DNA of 64,000 bases from positions 434,001-498,000 of the forward strand of contig NC_014961.1 in NCBI RefSeq assembly GCF_000186365.1. The letters run 5' to 3'. Below the pieces are notes generated by a model. That model ran no database searches. It saw only the letters and a list, made by a program, of their open reading frames with translations, and was not told the DNA's origin. The position numbers and the translations under genes were made by a program. Below, piece by piece: positions 25,602-34,282 of the stretch; position 1 is the first letter of the stretch, and each line of letters opens with the position of its first letter. This stretch comes from Desulfurococcus mucosus DSM 2162 (GTDB lineage Archaea; Thermoproteota; Thermoprotei_A; Sulfolobales; Desulfurococcaceae).

Positions 25602-27203
25602 TTAATTGCCTTGCACACGTAGCCTCCCATAGCCTTCCACTCCTCTACCCGTGTGTAGCCTCACCCTGCCCTCCCCGGTATCCTGTGGCCTCGGCTGCAC
25701 CATGCCTCCCTGGCTCCTCGTCTTCGAGGCTCCTGTAATCTTTAACGCAGTAGTGTAGAAGAATAGCCCGATCCTCTCGGCTGCGCCTCCTACTCCCCCG
25801 CCTAGGAGACCCATGATGTTTGGGAGCATGGCGTATACTAGGAGCCCTGTTACAGCCTGCCCTAGGCCGCCGACCTGCAGGCTCCAGGTCTTCATGAAGA
25901 CCGCTGAGAGAGGGCCGGCGAGCACGAGGCCGCTCCACAACCCTATCACCCTGTTCACGGCTCCCCTGAGACCCGGGTGCAGGTATGCTACGGCTAAGAG
26001 GGGTGTCGACGCAGCTATTGAGAGCGTGAGCCAGTGTCTTACAGCCACTAGTGCGGCTGTTGCAGCGAGTATGAGTGTGAGGAGTGCTGCTAGGTGGGCT
26101 GCGGCCGGGATGAAGAAGCCTAGGATGACCCCTGTGGAGATAAGGGTTAGGGCTGAAGCTATTGAGGGCATTGGGTCAACGCCCTGCACTATCCTCATGG
26201 ATAACGCGTTGAGGATGTCTACGGAGGCATTATATATGTAGGGGGCTGTAAGGGAGAGCAACACGGCCACCAGTGCCTCCTTAACGGAGTCTATGAAGCC
26301 CCGGGCATCCCCGTTCACAGCGGCCTGGATGAGCCTTAAAGCCAGGAAGAAGCCCAGCCCGGTGAGAGACGCATCCAACACCGCTGTGTAGAGGCCCCAT
26401 TCAGGGGAGCCCTCCTCAAGCCTCGGCGACGTGGTGAGGAGCTGTAGGTTGAAAGGGGTTGTCAAAGCCTGCCAGAGGGAGTTGAAGAAGCCTGCAACCG
26501 GTGAGACAACTATGTCGAAGGGCCATGGAGGCGTCCACGGCTTATCACTGATGCTCAACGCGAGGCTGTTGAACCCTGTTAAGCCGCCGCCTGAAGCATT
26601 GATCACCACGGTGTAGGCGCCGCTGGAGGCGTAGACATGGCTCAGGTTGACGGCGGCTCCCCCCGTGTAGTGCTCCACCACGCCGTCGCCCCATGAGACA
26701 ACGTACTCCACGGTGTCCACCGGGGGAGACACTGCAACCGAGATGTTCACGGCCTCCCCGGTGAAGTAGCCCTGCCTACTACTCCACACGTAGACGTAGA
26801 GCACCCTGTCCAAGCCGCCGACCCTTCCCCCGGCGAGGTAGAGGGCCATTAACCCGAGTCCGACGACGAGGAGGCCTCCTAGAACCTGCCACACGCCTTC
26901 CTCAAGCCTCCCTGACACTATGTAGAGGCCTCCTGTAAGCGTTAACCCTAGTGAGGCAGCTGGGAAAACCCATCCATACGGCAGGGACCCAAGGATACCC
27001 GTGTCCCCGCCGTACAGCGCGTTCACAACCGCGTCGGCGAACCCGGCTATCAGGAGCCCTGTTAACCCGGCTAGAAACCACCTGCCCGCATCCCTGGAGC
27101 CTGAGGCATGTCTAACCACGGATAAAACTATCACAGCCGTGCTAGAGGCCCAGAGAACCCAGTCCACGTAGCCTAGGAGTAGTGAGGCATCCATCCAGGG
27201 CAC
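25602..27203 (-). CDS. CedA/VirB6-like polytopic membrane protein with a PKD domain
   Basis: 533 residues. Four or so N-terminal helices precede an outside PKD-type domain at ~145-205 (VEYVVSWGDGVVEHYTGG then HVYASSGAYTVVINASGG). The C-terminal half is a bundle of at least six helices, followed by a basic soluble tail. The long hydrophobic C-terminal core beside VirB4- and VirB2-like genes matches the place of CedA, the archaeal counterpart of VirB6. Assignment rests on topology and context, since these proteins diverge quickly. Start is GTG at 27203 or ATG at 27194. Divergent from the DUF996 gene. Confidence 0.6.
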   Translation of the reverse strand: MPWMDASLLLGYVDWVLWASSTAVIVLSVVRHASGSRDAGRWFLAGLTGLLIAGFADAVVNALYGGDTGILGSLPYGWVFPAASLGLTLTGGLYIVSGRLEEGVWQVLGGLLVVGLGLMALYLAGGRVGGLDRVLYVYVWSSRQGYFTGEAVNISVAVSPPVDTVEYVVSWGDGVVEHYTGGAAVNLSHVYASSGAYTVVINASGGGLTGFNSLALSISDKPWTPPWPFDIVVSPVAGFFNSLWQALTTPFNLQLLTTSPRLEEGSPEWGLYTAVLDASLTGLGFFLALRLIQAAVNGDARGFIDSVKEALVAVLLSLTAPYIYNASVDILNALSMRIVQGVDPMPSIASALTLISTGVILGFFIPAAAHLAALLTLILAATAALVAVRHWLTLSIAASTPLLAVAYLHPGLRGAVNRVIGLWSGLVLAGPLSAVFMKTWSLQVGGLGQAVTGLLVYAMLPNIMGLLGGGVGGAAERIGLFFYTTALKITGASKTRSQGGMVQPRPQDTGEGRVRLHTGRGVEGYGRLRVQGN

Positions 27204-27308
27204 CCGGCCCCTGGATCCCCCTGGGGTCTAATAGCGAGGGACACGTGTCCCAAGCAGTGATCAAGGTTAAATACTGTGATGCAGCAATAATATGTAGAGG
27301 TGTAGTAA

Positions 27309-27884
27309 TTGGAGTACGAGACAAGTAAAATAGTGGCTGGGGTTGGAGCAATCCTCCTGGCGATAGGCGGTTTCACACCGATCCTAGCGTTGATAGGCCT
27401 GATACTGCTACTAATAGGGTTGAAAGGACTGTCTGAAGCATACCGGGATGACACCATATTCACCAATGCACTGTACGCTGTGATAATAGAGTTCATAGGC
27501 CTCGTAGTATTCATAGTGTTGATCGGTGCATCAATGTTCAGCATGGGACTCGGACTGGGCTTAGGCGGCGGGCTCCATGAAATGGGAGCCGGCCTCGGCT
27601 TCCTCGCCGGCTTATTCATAGGGTTAGTAGTGTTATTCATATTCCTAGTGGTGGCGGCAGTATTCTTCAGGAAATCCTTCGACACGCTGGCAGCTAAATC
27701 CGGTGAGAAACTCTTCGGCACCGCCGGCCTCCTCATACTGATCGGCGCTGTCTTAACGATAATACTGGTTGGCGCCATAATACTATTGGTCGCCTGGATA
27801 ATAGCGGCGATAGCCTTCTTCTCAGCGAAGCCTCCTGCACAGGAGCAGCCTCAGGCAGCCCAGGCTCCCCCGCCTCTACCATAG
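27309..27884 (+). CDS. DUF996-like membrane protein
   Basis: 191 residues from a TTG start with GAGGTG upstream. Five or six helices with Gly-rich stretches (GLGLGLGGGLHEMGAGLGFLAG) and the N-terminal YETSKIVAGVGAILLAIGGFTPILALIGLILLLIGLKGLSEAY pattern of DUF996. The C-terminal tail is Gln/Pro/Ala-rich and likely cytoplasmic. Function of the family is unknown. It sits between the CedA-like gene (divergent) and the HerA/TraG-like ATPase gene (convergent), so it may be unrelated to DNA transfer. Confidence 0.7.
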   Translation: MEYETSKIVAGVGAILLAIGGFTPILALIGLILLLIGLKGLSEAYRDDTIFTNALYAVIIEFIGLVVFIVLIGASMFSMGLGLGLGGGLHEMGAGLGFLAGLFIGLVVLFIFLVVAAVFFRKSFDTLAAKSGEKLFGTAGLLILIGAVLTIILVGAIILLVAWIIAAIAFFSAKPPAQEQPQAAQAPPPLP

Positions 27885-27921
27885 TTTTTCCCCACCCCTC
27901 CTCCCCTGGTGTACCGGAGGG

Positions 27922-29823
27922 TTAGCTGGGTTTATCCAGCCTCACCATGATTGGCGGGGGCGGCTGCTCTCCTGGACCCGCGGAGAGCTTGAGTACAGCT
28001 GTGCCTGCCGCCAGGGATGTCAACGCCTTGGAGAGCTGCTTCGAGAAGTCGGCGTCCACCATGCTGAGCTTCTCAACGTCTCCACCGGCTACCTGGAAGA
28101 CGAGCTTCACGCCTGTGTTGGTGAGTATTGACTGGAGGAGGCTGCCTGGGAGCTGCCCTGTATGCTGGTGTGCTATTACGAGGTGTAGCCCGTACTTCCT
28201 TGCCTCGGATAGCATTGTGTCGACTACTGGGAGGTCGGCTACGAACTGGAACTCGTCGATCACGAGGAACACGTGTGTCCTGGGTTCGCCGAGCCTTGCT
28301 CTTGCAAGCACCTCGCTCCAGATCTTTAAAACAACGGTGGAGGCTACGAGCCTGGCGAGATCCTCGCCTAACACTGCTTTAGGCGTTGAGAACAATGTGA
28401 GGGAGCCGGGTGAAAGCATTCCACCGACATCTATTGTTGTCCTACTCGTGAGCCTCCTGAGGAAGCCGTCCCTGGCGTATGGCTCCAGCCTTGAGAGCGC
28501 TGAGATAAGTGTCTGCCTCTGCATGCTCCGTAAGACCTCGAGCTGCCTCCTCCACTCCGGGTCCCCTGGGTCGCCGAGCACTAGTCTACCACTGTAGAGC
28601 CCTAGGATGGCCTCGTAGACGTCCGCCATGGTGGGGGAGTCGCTTTCAGCGTACAGGGCTCTCAGGATGACGCGTAGCAGGTATCTCACATTCACAGCTG
28701 TGCTCATCAGCTTCAACACCTCTTGGAACACGGTTAGCAATACATCTATTGCCACTGAGACAGCGTACTCCCTGTCCCTGTGCCTCGGGAGATCCAGCGG
28801 GTTGACGCCGTATGGCGCGTCAACAGGGTCGAGGAACACTGCTCCAGGTATTTCCCCGGCGAGCTCCCTTGACATGTCGCCGTGGGGGTCGACCAATATG
28901 ATGGCTGCCCCGCCGAGCCCGTGCAGCCTGTGGACGAGTAGCTTGAGGAGGCTTGTCTTACCGCTCCCCGTCTGCCCGACAACGTATACGTGTCTCTCTA
29001 GATCCCGGATCCCTAGTCTAACCTCCCTCCCGGACTCCGTTACACCTATCCTGAAGGAGTCTCCTTCACTCCTCACGGGGACAGCGTCGGGGAGGGGGCT
29101 CCCCCTCGTGAAGCCAACTGGGTGCACGCCTGGATCAGGCAGCTCAACCATGCTGTACACTGTGCTGCCGCAGGCAACCGGTATACCCCAGGGTGCGAGG
29201 CGGGCTAGGATGCCTGGTTCCAGCGGCTTCAACCTCTCCGCGAGGCCCCCTGGATCCTCCACGACGCCTCTAACCCATTTCAGGGCTGTCGGCGAAGCAT
29301 TCGATAATCTCTCCTCGCACTCCTCGAGAACCCGCCTGCTCCCGGCCGCGCAGAGCACTCTAATACTCCACACGCCTCTCCCAGCCCTCTCCACTATGGC
29401 TCCGGCTTCAGCCCTGAGGGCGGGGTCCCTGCGCCCCGCATGCTTGAGGAGGCTGCGTGCCCTCGAGTAGTATATTGATTCAAGCACACGGCTCCTCGAG
29501 AACCCCAGGCACATGAGGCCGGGGGCCTTCAGCGAGGAGGCGAGGTCGGGTAGGCCCCGTATAACGGTGTCGTGGAGCCAGAAGTCTCTTTTAGACCTGA
29601 GCCTTGCCTCGGAGACATATAGCCTTGAACCCAGCTCCCTGTGGAGCAGTGATGCATCGTACTCCTCCACGTGCAGGAACCTTGACAACGCCTCCCTAGG
29701 GGTCTCGGTCTCCAGGTAGACTCGCAGCCGGCTACCAGTGTTCTCGAGGCAGTATGTGAACCTGTAGCCTAGGACACGGGGGTCTAGTTCAACCCCTATC
29801 CTTGGGAGCACGTGGTAGAGCAA
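27922..29823 (-). CDS. HerA/TraG-like DNA-transfer ATPase
   Basis: 633 residues. An N-terminal ~240-residue region without a known motif precedes the ATPase core: Walker A GQTGSGKT (283-290), ILVDPHGDMSRE, Walker B FLVIDEFQF (~519-527), then ARKYGLHLVIAHQHTGQLP, the sensor-like block of VirB4/VirD4/HerA proteins. No membrane helix is seen at the N-terminus, unlike VirD4. It would form a hexameric motor moving DNA or pilin subunits. It follows the VirB2-like pilin gene by 16 nt on the same strand. It may be the coupling or import ATPase; which Ced/Ted component it equals is uncertain because a second ATPase lies in the divergent operon. Confidence 0.8.
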   Translation of the reverse strand: MLYHVLPRIGVELDPRVLGYRFTYCLENTGSRLRVYLETETPREALSRFLHVEEYDASLLHRELGSRLYVSEARLRSKRDFWLHDTVIRGLPDLASSLKAPGLMCLGFSRSRVLESIYYSRARSLLKHAGRRDPALRAEAGAIVERAGRGVWSIRVLCAAGSRRVLEECEERLSNASPTALKWVRGVVEDPGGLAERLKPLEPGILARLAPWGIPVACGSTVYSMVELPDPGVHPVGFTRGSPLPDAVPVRSEGDSFRIGVTESGREVRLGIRDLERHVYVVGQTGSGKTSLLKLLVHRLHGLGGAAIILVDPHGDMSRELAGEIPGAVFLDPVDAPYGVNPLDLPRHRDREYAVSVAIDVLLTVFQEVLKLMSTAVNVRYLLRVILRALYAESDSPTMADVYEAILGLYSGRLVLGDPGDPEWRRQLEVLRSMQRQTLISALSRLEPYARDGFLRRLTSRTTIDVGGMLSPGSLTLFSTPKAVLGEDLARLVASTVVLKIWSEVLARARLGEPRTHVFLVIDEFQFVADLPVVDTMLSEARKYGLHLVIAHQHTGQLPGSLLQSILTNTGVKLVFQVAGGDVEKLSMVDADFSKQLSKALTSLAAGTAVLKLSAGPGEQPPPPIMVRLDKPS

Positions 29824-29839
29824 GCTTGCCCACCGGTGG

Positions 29840-30103
29840 CTATGAGACGAGGGCTGAGATTATCACCCAGAGGAATGCGAGGAGCACTGCGCCTGCGACA
29901 GCACCCAGGATGAGCCTTCTACCCTCCTCCGTGTCACCCATCACAGTCTTCAAGACACCGTAGACGCCTGCCCCGGCGACAGCCATCCATGCAAGCCAGT
30001 AGAGCCAGCTAAGTATCCTTGAAACGGCTTCACCTATGCCTGGCGGGGGTTCAGGTGTAACTGTGACGGGTATGGAGTATAGGGCTACGTGCTTCAACCC
30101 CAT
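29840..30103 (-). CDS. VirB2/CedA1-like small two-helix pilin
   Basis: 87 residues from the ATG at 30101-30103. A short Pro-rich N-terminal segment (PVTVTPEPPPGIG) precedes helix one (LYWLAWMAVAGAGVYGVLK), a short charged loop (GDTEEGRR) and helix two (LILGAVAGAVLLAFLWVIISAL). This two-helix hairpin with a small basic loop is the form of conjugative pilins such as VirB2 and archaeal CedA1/TedC, where the loop faces the lumen. The frame is open upstream to 30187, but the added residues do not look like protein. First gene of the operon with the HerA/TraG-like ATPase; divergent from the VirB4-like gene. Confidence 0.65.
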   Translation of the reverse strand: MGLKHVALYSIPVTVTPEPPPGIGEAVSRILSWLYWLAWMAVAGAGVYGVLKTVMGDTEEGRRLILGAVAGAVLLAFLWVIISALVS

Positions 30104-30136
30104 GGATCCACACCGCTGTGGAGCCATTGCCCGGGG

Positions 30137-30173
30137 CGTCAAATAAGGAGGGCTGGATCCATCCCTATTTAAC
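30137..30173. promoter_or_regulatory. Divergent promoters between the VirB2-like and VirB4-like genes
   Basis: CTATTTAAC at 30165-30173 lies ~36 nt before the plus-strand ATG (30205). On the minus strand CTTATTTGACG at 30137-30147 lies ~36 nt before the ATG at 30103. The two operons of the DNA-transfer locus would thus be controlled from one 100-nt spacer. Confidence 0.55.
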
Positions 30174-30204
30174 CCCCGGCAACCCATCTGAAGGGGTGTG
30201 GTTG

Positions 30205-31989
30205 ATGCAGTACTCGTGGTGGAGGCTTAAAGGGGTTTCATTCTTCACGTTGAGCGACGGGGAGAGGGATGCCGTTCTCTCCGAGTGGGCTTCACTCCTA
30301 TCCGTCATCGGGAGCGGCGTCGTCTTATCCAGGAGGCTCCGGGAGGAGTACAGGTACAGGGACTACGTGTTCGATGCCTCACGCTACGAGTACTATGCGC
30401 TAGCCCCCTTCAACCTGGATCTCTCAGGGTTCAACGCTGTGAGGGCTGAGCCCTTGAGGCCCCGTGTAGCAGGGTTGAAGGGTGCTTCAACAATGATGCT
30501 GGATGACGGGAGGCTTGCGAGGATCTACGTTGTCTACAAGTATCCTTTAAGCCTCCCAGAGGGTTTCACATACGCTCTCCTCACAGCATGCGACGAGGTC
30601 GCCCTGGTGTTTAAGCGTGTCTCAAGGAGTAGGGCTCTCTCCATGGCTGACTCCGTGAGGAGGCGGAGGCTCGGGGTCCTCGGTGCCAGGGAGGAGGCCA
30701 GCGTCGAGTTAGCCGGCGAGCTGGCATCCAGGGTTATCGAGGGAGCTGACCTCTACGAGTTCCACCTGATGCTAACGGTGACCGCTCCCAGCCTAAGGGG
30801 GCTTGAGGAGTCGGCCGGCGTGTTGAAAAACCTTTTGAAGAGCTACGGCCTCGAGGCTGATGCACCGCCCATCCAGCTGGATCTCTACGGGTTTAAGACC
30901 CGTGGCTGGGTCGCCGGGCTTGAGAAAAAGTATGCTGACACCTACTCGCTTAAATCCTTCTTCCCCCTGGTCGACGAGGAGCTGCGCGACGAGCAGGGCG
31001 TCTTCCTAGGGGTGTCGGCCTCCGGGTCCCCCGTGGTGCTCGACCTCTGGAGCAAGCCCAACTTGAACTTCGTGATCCTCGGGGTCTCCGGTGCCGGTAA
31101 ATCCATGGCGGTCAAGGTGTTCTTGAAGAGGCTGAGGGAGATGGATAAACGCATCACGTATGTCGGCGTCGACCCGGAGTCCGAGTACACGAGGATAGCG
31201 GGGCTCCTCGGGGCTTCACCGGTTGAAATAGTGGAGGGGCAGGAGCTCGGCTTAGACCCTGTTAGATTACTCTCCGAGGGCGTCCTCGAGCTCGGGCAGG
31301 TGGCGGATCTCCTCGCAGACCTCTACGCTGTGCCACCCCGCCTCCACGGGGCTTTGAGGAGGGAGCTCTTCGTGAAGGCGGAGGTAGCCGGGGACATAGG
31401 TGGCTTCGTGGAGTCGCTGGAGGGCTCCTTGAGGAGGCTGCTGGAGGGGGCTACTGCCCCGCCCGACGTATACGTGTATACTGGGAGGCTGCCGAGGCTC
31501 GAGGGTTCAACGGTCTTCGGGCTGGGGAAGGTGAGGTCTAAGCGGTTGAAGGCCTTGATAAGCTCCTTGATCAGCGTCTACGCATATAATAAGCTGCTCT
31601 CCAGGACCCGGAGATCAGTGTTCTTCATTGATGAGGCATGGCTCTTCCTTGAAACCCCATCCATCATGGGGCTCCTTGAAAACATAGCTAGAAGGGGGAG
31701 GAAGCATGGGTCGGCATTCATATATGTAACCCAGCGTGCAGAGGACCTTGCGAGAACCCCGCAGGGGCGCAGCATACTCGAGCAGTCTGCTACAGCGTTG
31801 ATCCTGAGGCAGGAGCCCGAGGGGAGGGACACGGTTAAAGCAGTGTACAGGCTGAGCGACCCCGAGGCAGACTCACTGGTTAACGCGCCGCCGGGCCGGG
31901 GACTCCTCAAGGCCGGGGGTAAACGCCTCTTCATCCAGGTGGCTGCGACAAGGGAGGAGCTTGAAGAGTTCTCAACGGGGGGAGGGTAG
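30205..31989 (+). CDS. cedB: VirB4/CedB-like ATPase
   Basis: 594 residues from the ATG at 30205, with GGGGTG upstream; the frame is open back to 30118. The N-terminal ~280 residues look like the VirB4 N-domain. Walker A is GVSGAGKS (~293-300), Walker B SVFFIDEAWLF (~471-481), followed by IARRGRKHGSAFIYVTQRAEDL and GRSILEQSATALILRQEP, all diagnostic of VirB4/TrbE-type ATPases. VirB4 proteins energise conjugative pilus assembly and DNA passage; CedB is needed for crenarchaeal DNA import. The symbol is by analogy. First gene of a long plus-strand series; the next start is 1 nt after its stop. Confidence 0.8.
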   Translation: MQYSWWRLKGVSFFTLSDGERDAVLSEWASLLSVIGSGVVLSRRLREEYRYRDYVFDASRYEYYALAPFNLDLSGFNAVRAEPLRPRVAGLKGASTMMLDDGRLARIYVVYKYPLSLPEGFTYALLTACDEVALVFKRVSRSRALSMADSVRRRRLGVLGAREEASVELAGELASRVIEGADLYEFHLMLTVTAPSLRGLEESAGVLKNLLKSYGLEADAPPIQLDLYGFKTRGWVAGLEKKYADTYSLKSFFPLVDEELRDEQGVFLGVSASGSPVVLDLWSKPNLNFVILGVSGAGKSMAVKVFLKRLREMDKRITYVGVDPESEYTRIAGLLGASPVEIVEGQELGLDPVRLLSEGVLELGQVADLLADLYAVPPRLHGALRRELFVKAEVAGDIGGFVESLEGSLRRLLEGATAPPDVYVYTGRLPRLEGSTVFGLGKVRSKRLKALISSLISVYAYNKLLSRTRRSVFFIDEAWLFLETPSIMGLLENIARRGRKHGSAFIYVTQRAEDLARTPQGRSILEQSATALILRQEPEGRDTVKAVYRLSDPEADSLVNAPPGRGLLKAGGKRLFIQVAATREELEEFSTGGG

Positions 31990-31990
31990 C

Positions 31991-32518
31991 TTGGAGGCCC
32001 GGCTCCACCGCTTCATATACCTGGAGGAGGCGTCACTCATGGATGAAAGGCTCATCGGCCCCCTGAGGCTCAGGAACACCGCCACGCTTATCCCAGGGAT
32101 ACTCTCAGCGTACGCGTGGCTTGCAACGCATTCAGCCGGCTTCCTCGCTCTCTCAGCACTCCTCCTGCTCATCACGGCAGCCAGCATAACGCACCCTAGG
32201 AGATCCATGAGGCTTGAAGGCCTCATAGCCGCCTACATCTACACGCTCACCGTGATCCTGCTTCAACAAGGCGACAATATAAGCCGGGCTGGGCATAGTA
32301 GCAGGGTGGATGAATCCATTGAGGCGGAGGACCCCGGGCTTGAGAAGCATACTGGCGTCGGCGGCGATCCTAACGGTTTCAGCCGTGAGGAAAGGGGTTG
32401 CAGCATGGCTGATACTCGCAGTGTCCACACCGATAGCGCTTGCAGTCGCATTGGAAACCGTGGTGGACGCAGTCCACCTCTACGTGGAGGAGTTCATCGT
32501 CAAGCCTTCGACACGTGA
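31991..32518 (+). CDS. Small membrane protein of the DNA-transfer operon (VirB3/PrgI-like?), with overlapping tail
   Basis: TTG start at 31991, 1 nt after the VirB4-like stop, with GGAGGG upstream. The first ~95 residues are coherent: an amphipathic start (RLHRFIYLEEASLMDERLIG) and three hydrophobic segments. This is the position and size of VirB3/PrgI or CedA2-type proteins next to VirB4. After about residue 100 the sequence turns Ser/Arg/Gly-rich and overlaps the next gene by 209 nt in another frame. Either the protein really has this tail, or a frameshift near 32280 hides a stop such as the TAA at ~32278. Confidence 0.5.
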   Translation: MEARLHRFIYLEEASLMDERLIGPLRLRNTATLIPGILSAYAWLATHSAGFLALSALLLLITAASITHPRRSMRLEGLIAAYIYTLTVILLQQGDNISRAGHSSRVDESIEAEDPGLEKHTGVGGDPNGFSREERGCSMADTRSVHTDSACSRIGNRGGRSPPLRGGVHRQAFDT

Positions 32519-33224
32519 AGCCCTTGAACCCGGTTTAACGGGGCTGGCATGCAGGGCAACCGTGTCGACAGGTAGCGCCGTGTACAGCGTGATGGTTGTA
32601 GCCGTTGGAGGCGGGGAGGCCTGCATAGGGGTTGACGCGGCCCGGGTCTACGGAGGAAGCCTCAACGTCTCCATTAACGGTGTAACCGTGAGGATTAATG
32701 AAACCTGTAGTGGAAGCGTGTACTCCCCTTACATAGTTGTGCCTTCAAGCATCCTTAGCGGGGAGGAGGCCTCACACTGCATGGTTTTCAACGCGTCGCA
32801 GCCGGCTCCAACGCTCGCCGACGCCGAGGCGTCACTGGTGGCTGAGGCCTCCCGCGTACTCTCGGCTATCGTGGAGGCCCTTGTCCTCGCCTATGCTCCA
32901 GTAGCCTCAGTGGCCTCATACAACGTGTTGTCAAGGCTTGAAGAAGAATACAGGGCTCTCAGAGCCACTGGCGTGTCCTCAGCCTCCCTAACACTCGCCT
33001 GCCTCACCTCACTGTTCTCGCTCTCCCTTCCCGCAGCGGTCACAGGGGTCTCGATGGGTGTGCTGGCGGCGCATGCCTCCTTAACAGCCATGGGGTCTCT
33101 TTCAATCTACATCCCGTACAGGCCTCTTGGGACCCAGGCAGCGGTTACACCATACCTGGTCACCGTGGCCTCCCTCCTCCTAGGGGCCACGGTGTACTGT
33201 GCCCGGAGGGCTGGCCAGCCGTGA
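32310..33224 (+). CDS. FtsX/MacB-like permease component 1
   Basis: 304 residues, ATG at 32310. One N-terminal helix (AAWLILAVSTPIALAVALETVV) is followed by an outside domain of ~140 residues with N-glycosylation sequons, then three C-terminal helices. This 1+3 helix layout with a large loop is that of FtsX/MacB-type permeases, which move or extract molecules at the outer membrane face instead of a classic import. The loop between helices two and three contains SRLEEEYRALRATGVSSASL, similar to the coupling segment (RAxGvs) of the family. Overlaps the next gene by 4 nt. Confidence 0.65.
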   Translation: MNPLRRRTPGLRSILASAAILTVSAVRKGVAAWLILAVSTPIALAVALETVVDAVHLYVEEFIVKPSTREALEPGLTGLACRATVSTGSAVYSVMVVAVGGGEACIGVDAARVYGGSLNVSINGVTVRINETCSGSVYSPYIVVPSSILSGEEASHCMVFNASQPAPTLADAEASLVAEASRVLSAIVEALVLAYAPVASVASYNVLSRLEEEYRALRATGVSSASLTLACLTSLFSLSLPAAVTGVSMGVLAAHASLTAMGSLSIYIPYRPLGTQAAVTPYLVTVASLLLGATVYCARRAGQP

Positions 33225-34282
33225 CACCAGGGATATATGTGAGAGTGTACGCTGCAACCCTAGTGCTCGCACTCCCCGTCGCAGCAGCAATCGCCTTAAT
33301 GCTCTCCGTAACCCAGGGCGTCCTAGGCTTCTACGGGGGGCTCACGCGTCTTGGAAGCGGTGAGGTAGCTGTGACAGGGTACTCGCTGAGCCCGTTCACA
33401 GCACTCGTCAACGTAACCATGGCTGAGGAGGCGTTAGGTGTGAAGGCGTCGCGCTACGAGCTGTTCACGCTGGCAGAGTACAACGGGGTGTTCCTTATAG
33501 TGAGAGGAACACCGGGTTCAGGTGGAGGTGGTAGTGGACCCGGCTTGCCTGGAGGCTGCGAGAACTGCTGCATAGTGGGGTCGGAGGCCTCGGGGATCCT
33601 GGGGGTCAGGGCAGGGGACGTGGTCTTGTTGACCTCCCCGTTCAACGGGCGCCGGGTACCCGTGTACATTGAGGGCGTCGCCGACTCCGAGCCCTACAGG
33701 TATGAGCTCGCCTGCTCCATGGGCACGGTGCTATTGTTGAGGGGTGCTCCACCAGGCTACGCCTCCGTGGTCTACTTCAACGCCTCCAGCGTCAACGCCT
33801 CGAGGCTTCCCGGGCTCAGTGTGCCAGGCAACCTGGCCGGTGCGTTAATCGTGGTGTTGAGTCATGCAGGCCCGGCTGCGAGGGCCGCCGCCTATAGATC
33901 CGTCTCAGACGCGTATCTTTCAACACTGGGCTTCAGCAGCGTGGTTGTTTCAGCAGTCGACATAGCTGTGTCAACCATAGTTGCATCATCCCTCTACGCT
34001 GTAGGCGTCTACGCACCCCGCTTGATAGCAGGGGAGGTAAGGGTGCTCAGGTTGATCGGTGTGTCAGCCAGGAGGATTAAGCTCTCGGTTCTAGCGGTTG
34101 AGGCGCTTGCAGCATCCTCCTCATGGCTTCTCGCCTACCTGCTCGCCGGGAGAGTTGACCCGGGTGTGAGGCTCCTGCTTCACCCTGTGCACGGGGGAGT
34201 TGACCCAGCTGCCTACGCAGCGTCCCTGGCAGCCGGCATCGTGATCCTCACGGTTGCAGTAGCGGGGTGGAGGGTTGAGTGA
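33221..34282 (+). CDS. FtsX/MacB-like permease component 2
   Basis: 353 residues, GTG start in a 4-nt overlap. One N-terminal helix, an outside domain of ~200 residues with a Gly-rich turn and a clustered Cys motif (GGCENCC, with a further Cys in LACSMG), then helices and the coupling-type segment EVRVLRLIGVSARRIKLSVL (rliGvs.rri), a strong FtsX/MacB mark. It should pair with the preceding permease and the ATPase at 35778. Substrate unknown; the cysteines may form outside disulfides. Overlaps the next gene by 4 nt. Confidence 0.7.
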   Translation: MTPGIYVRVYAATLVLALPVAAAIALMLSVTQGVLGFYGGLTRLGSGEVAVTGYSLSPFTALVNVTMAEEALGVKASRYELFTLAEYNGVFLIVRGTPGSGGGGSGPGLPGGCENCCIVGSEASGILGVRAGDVVLLTSPFNGRRVPVYIEGVADSEPYRYELACSMGTVLLLRGAPPGYASVVYFNASSVNASRLPGLSVPGNLAGALIVVLSHAGPAARAAAYRSVSDAYLSTLGFSSVVVSAVDIAVSTIVASSLYAVGVYAPRLIAGEVRVLRLIGVSARRIKLSVLAVEALAASSSWLLAYLLAGRVDPGVRLLLHPVHGGVDPAAYAASLAAGIVILTVAVAGWRVE

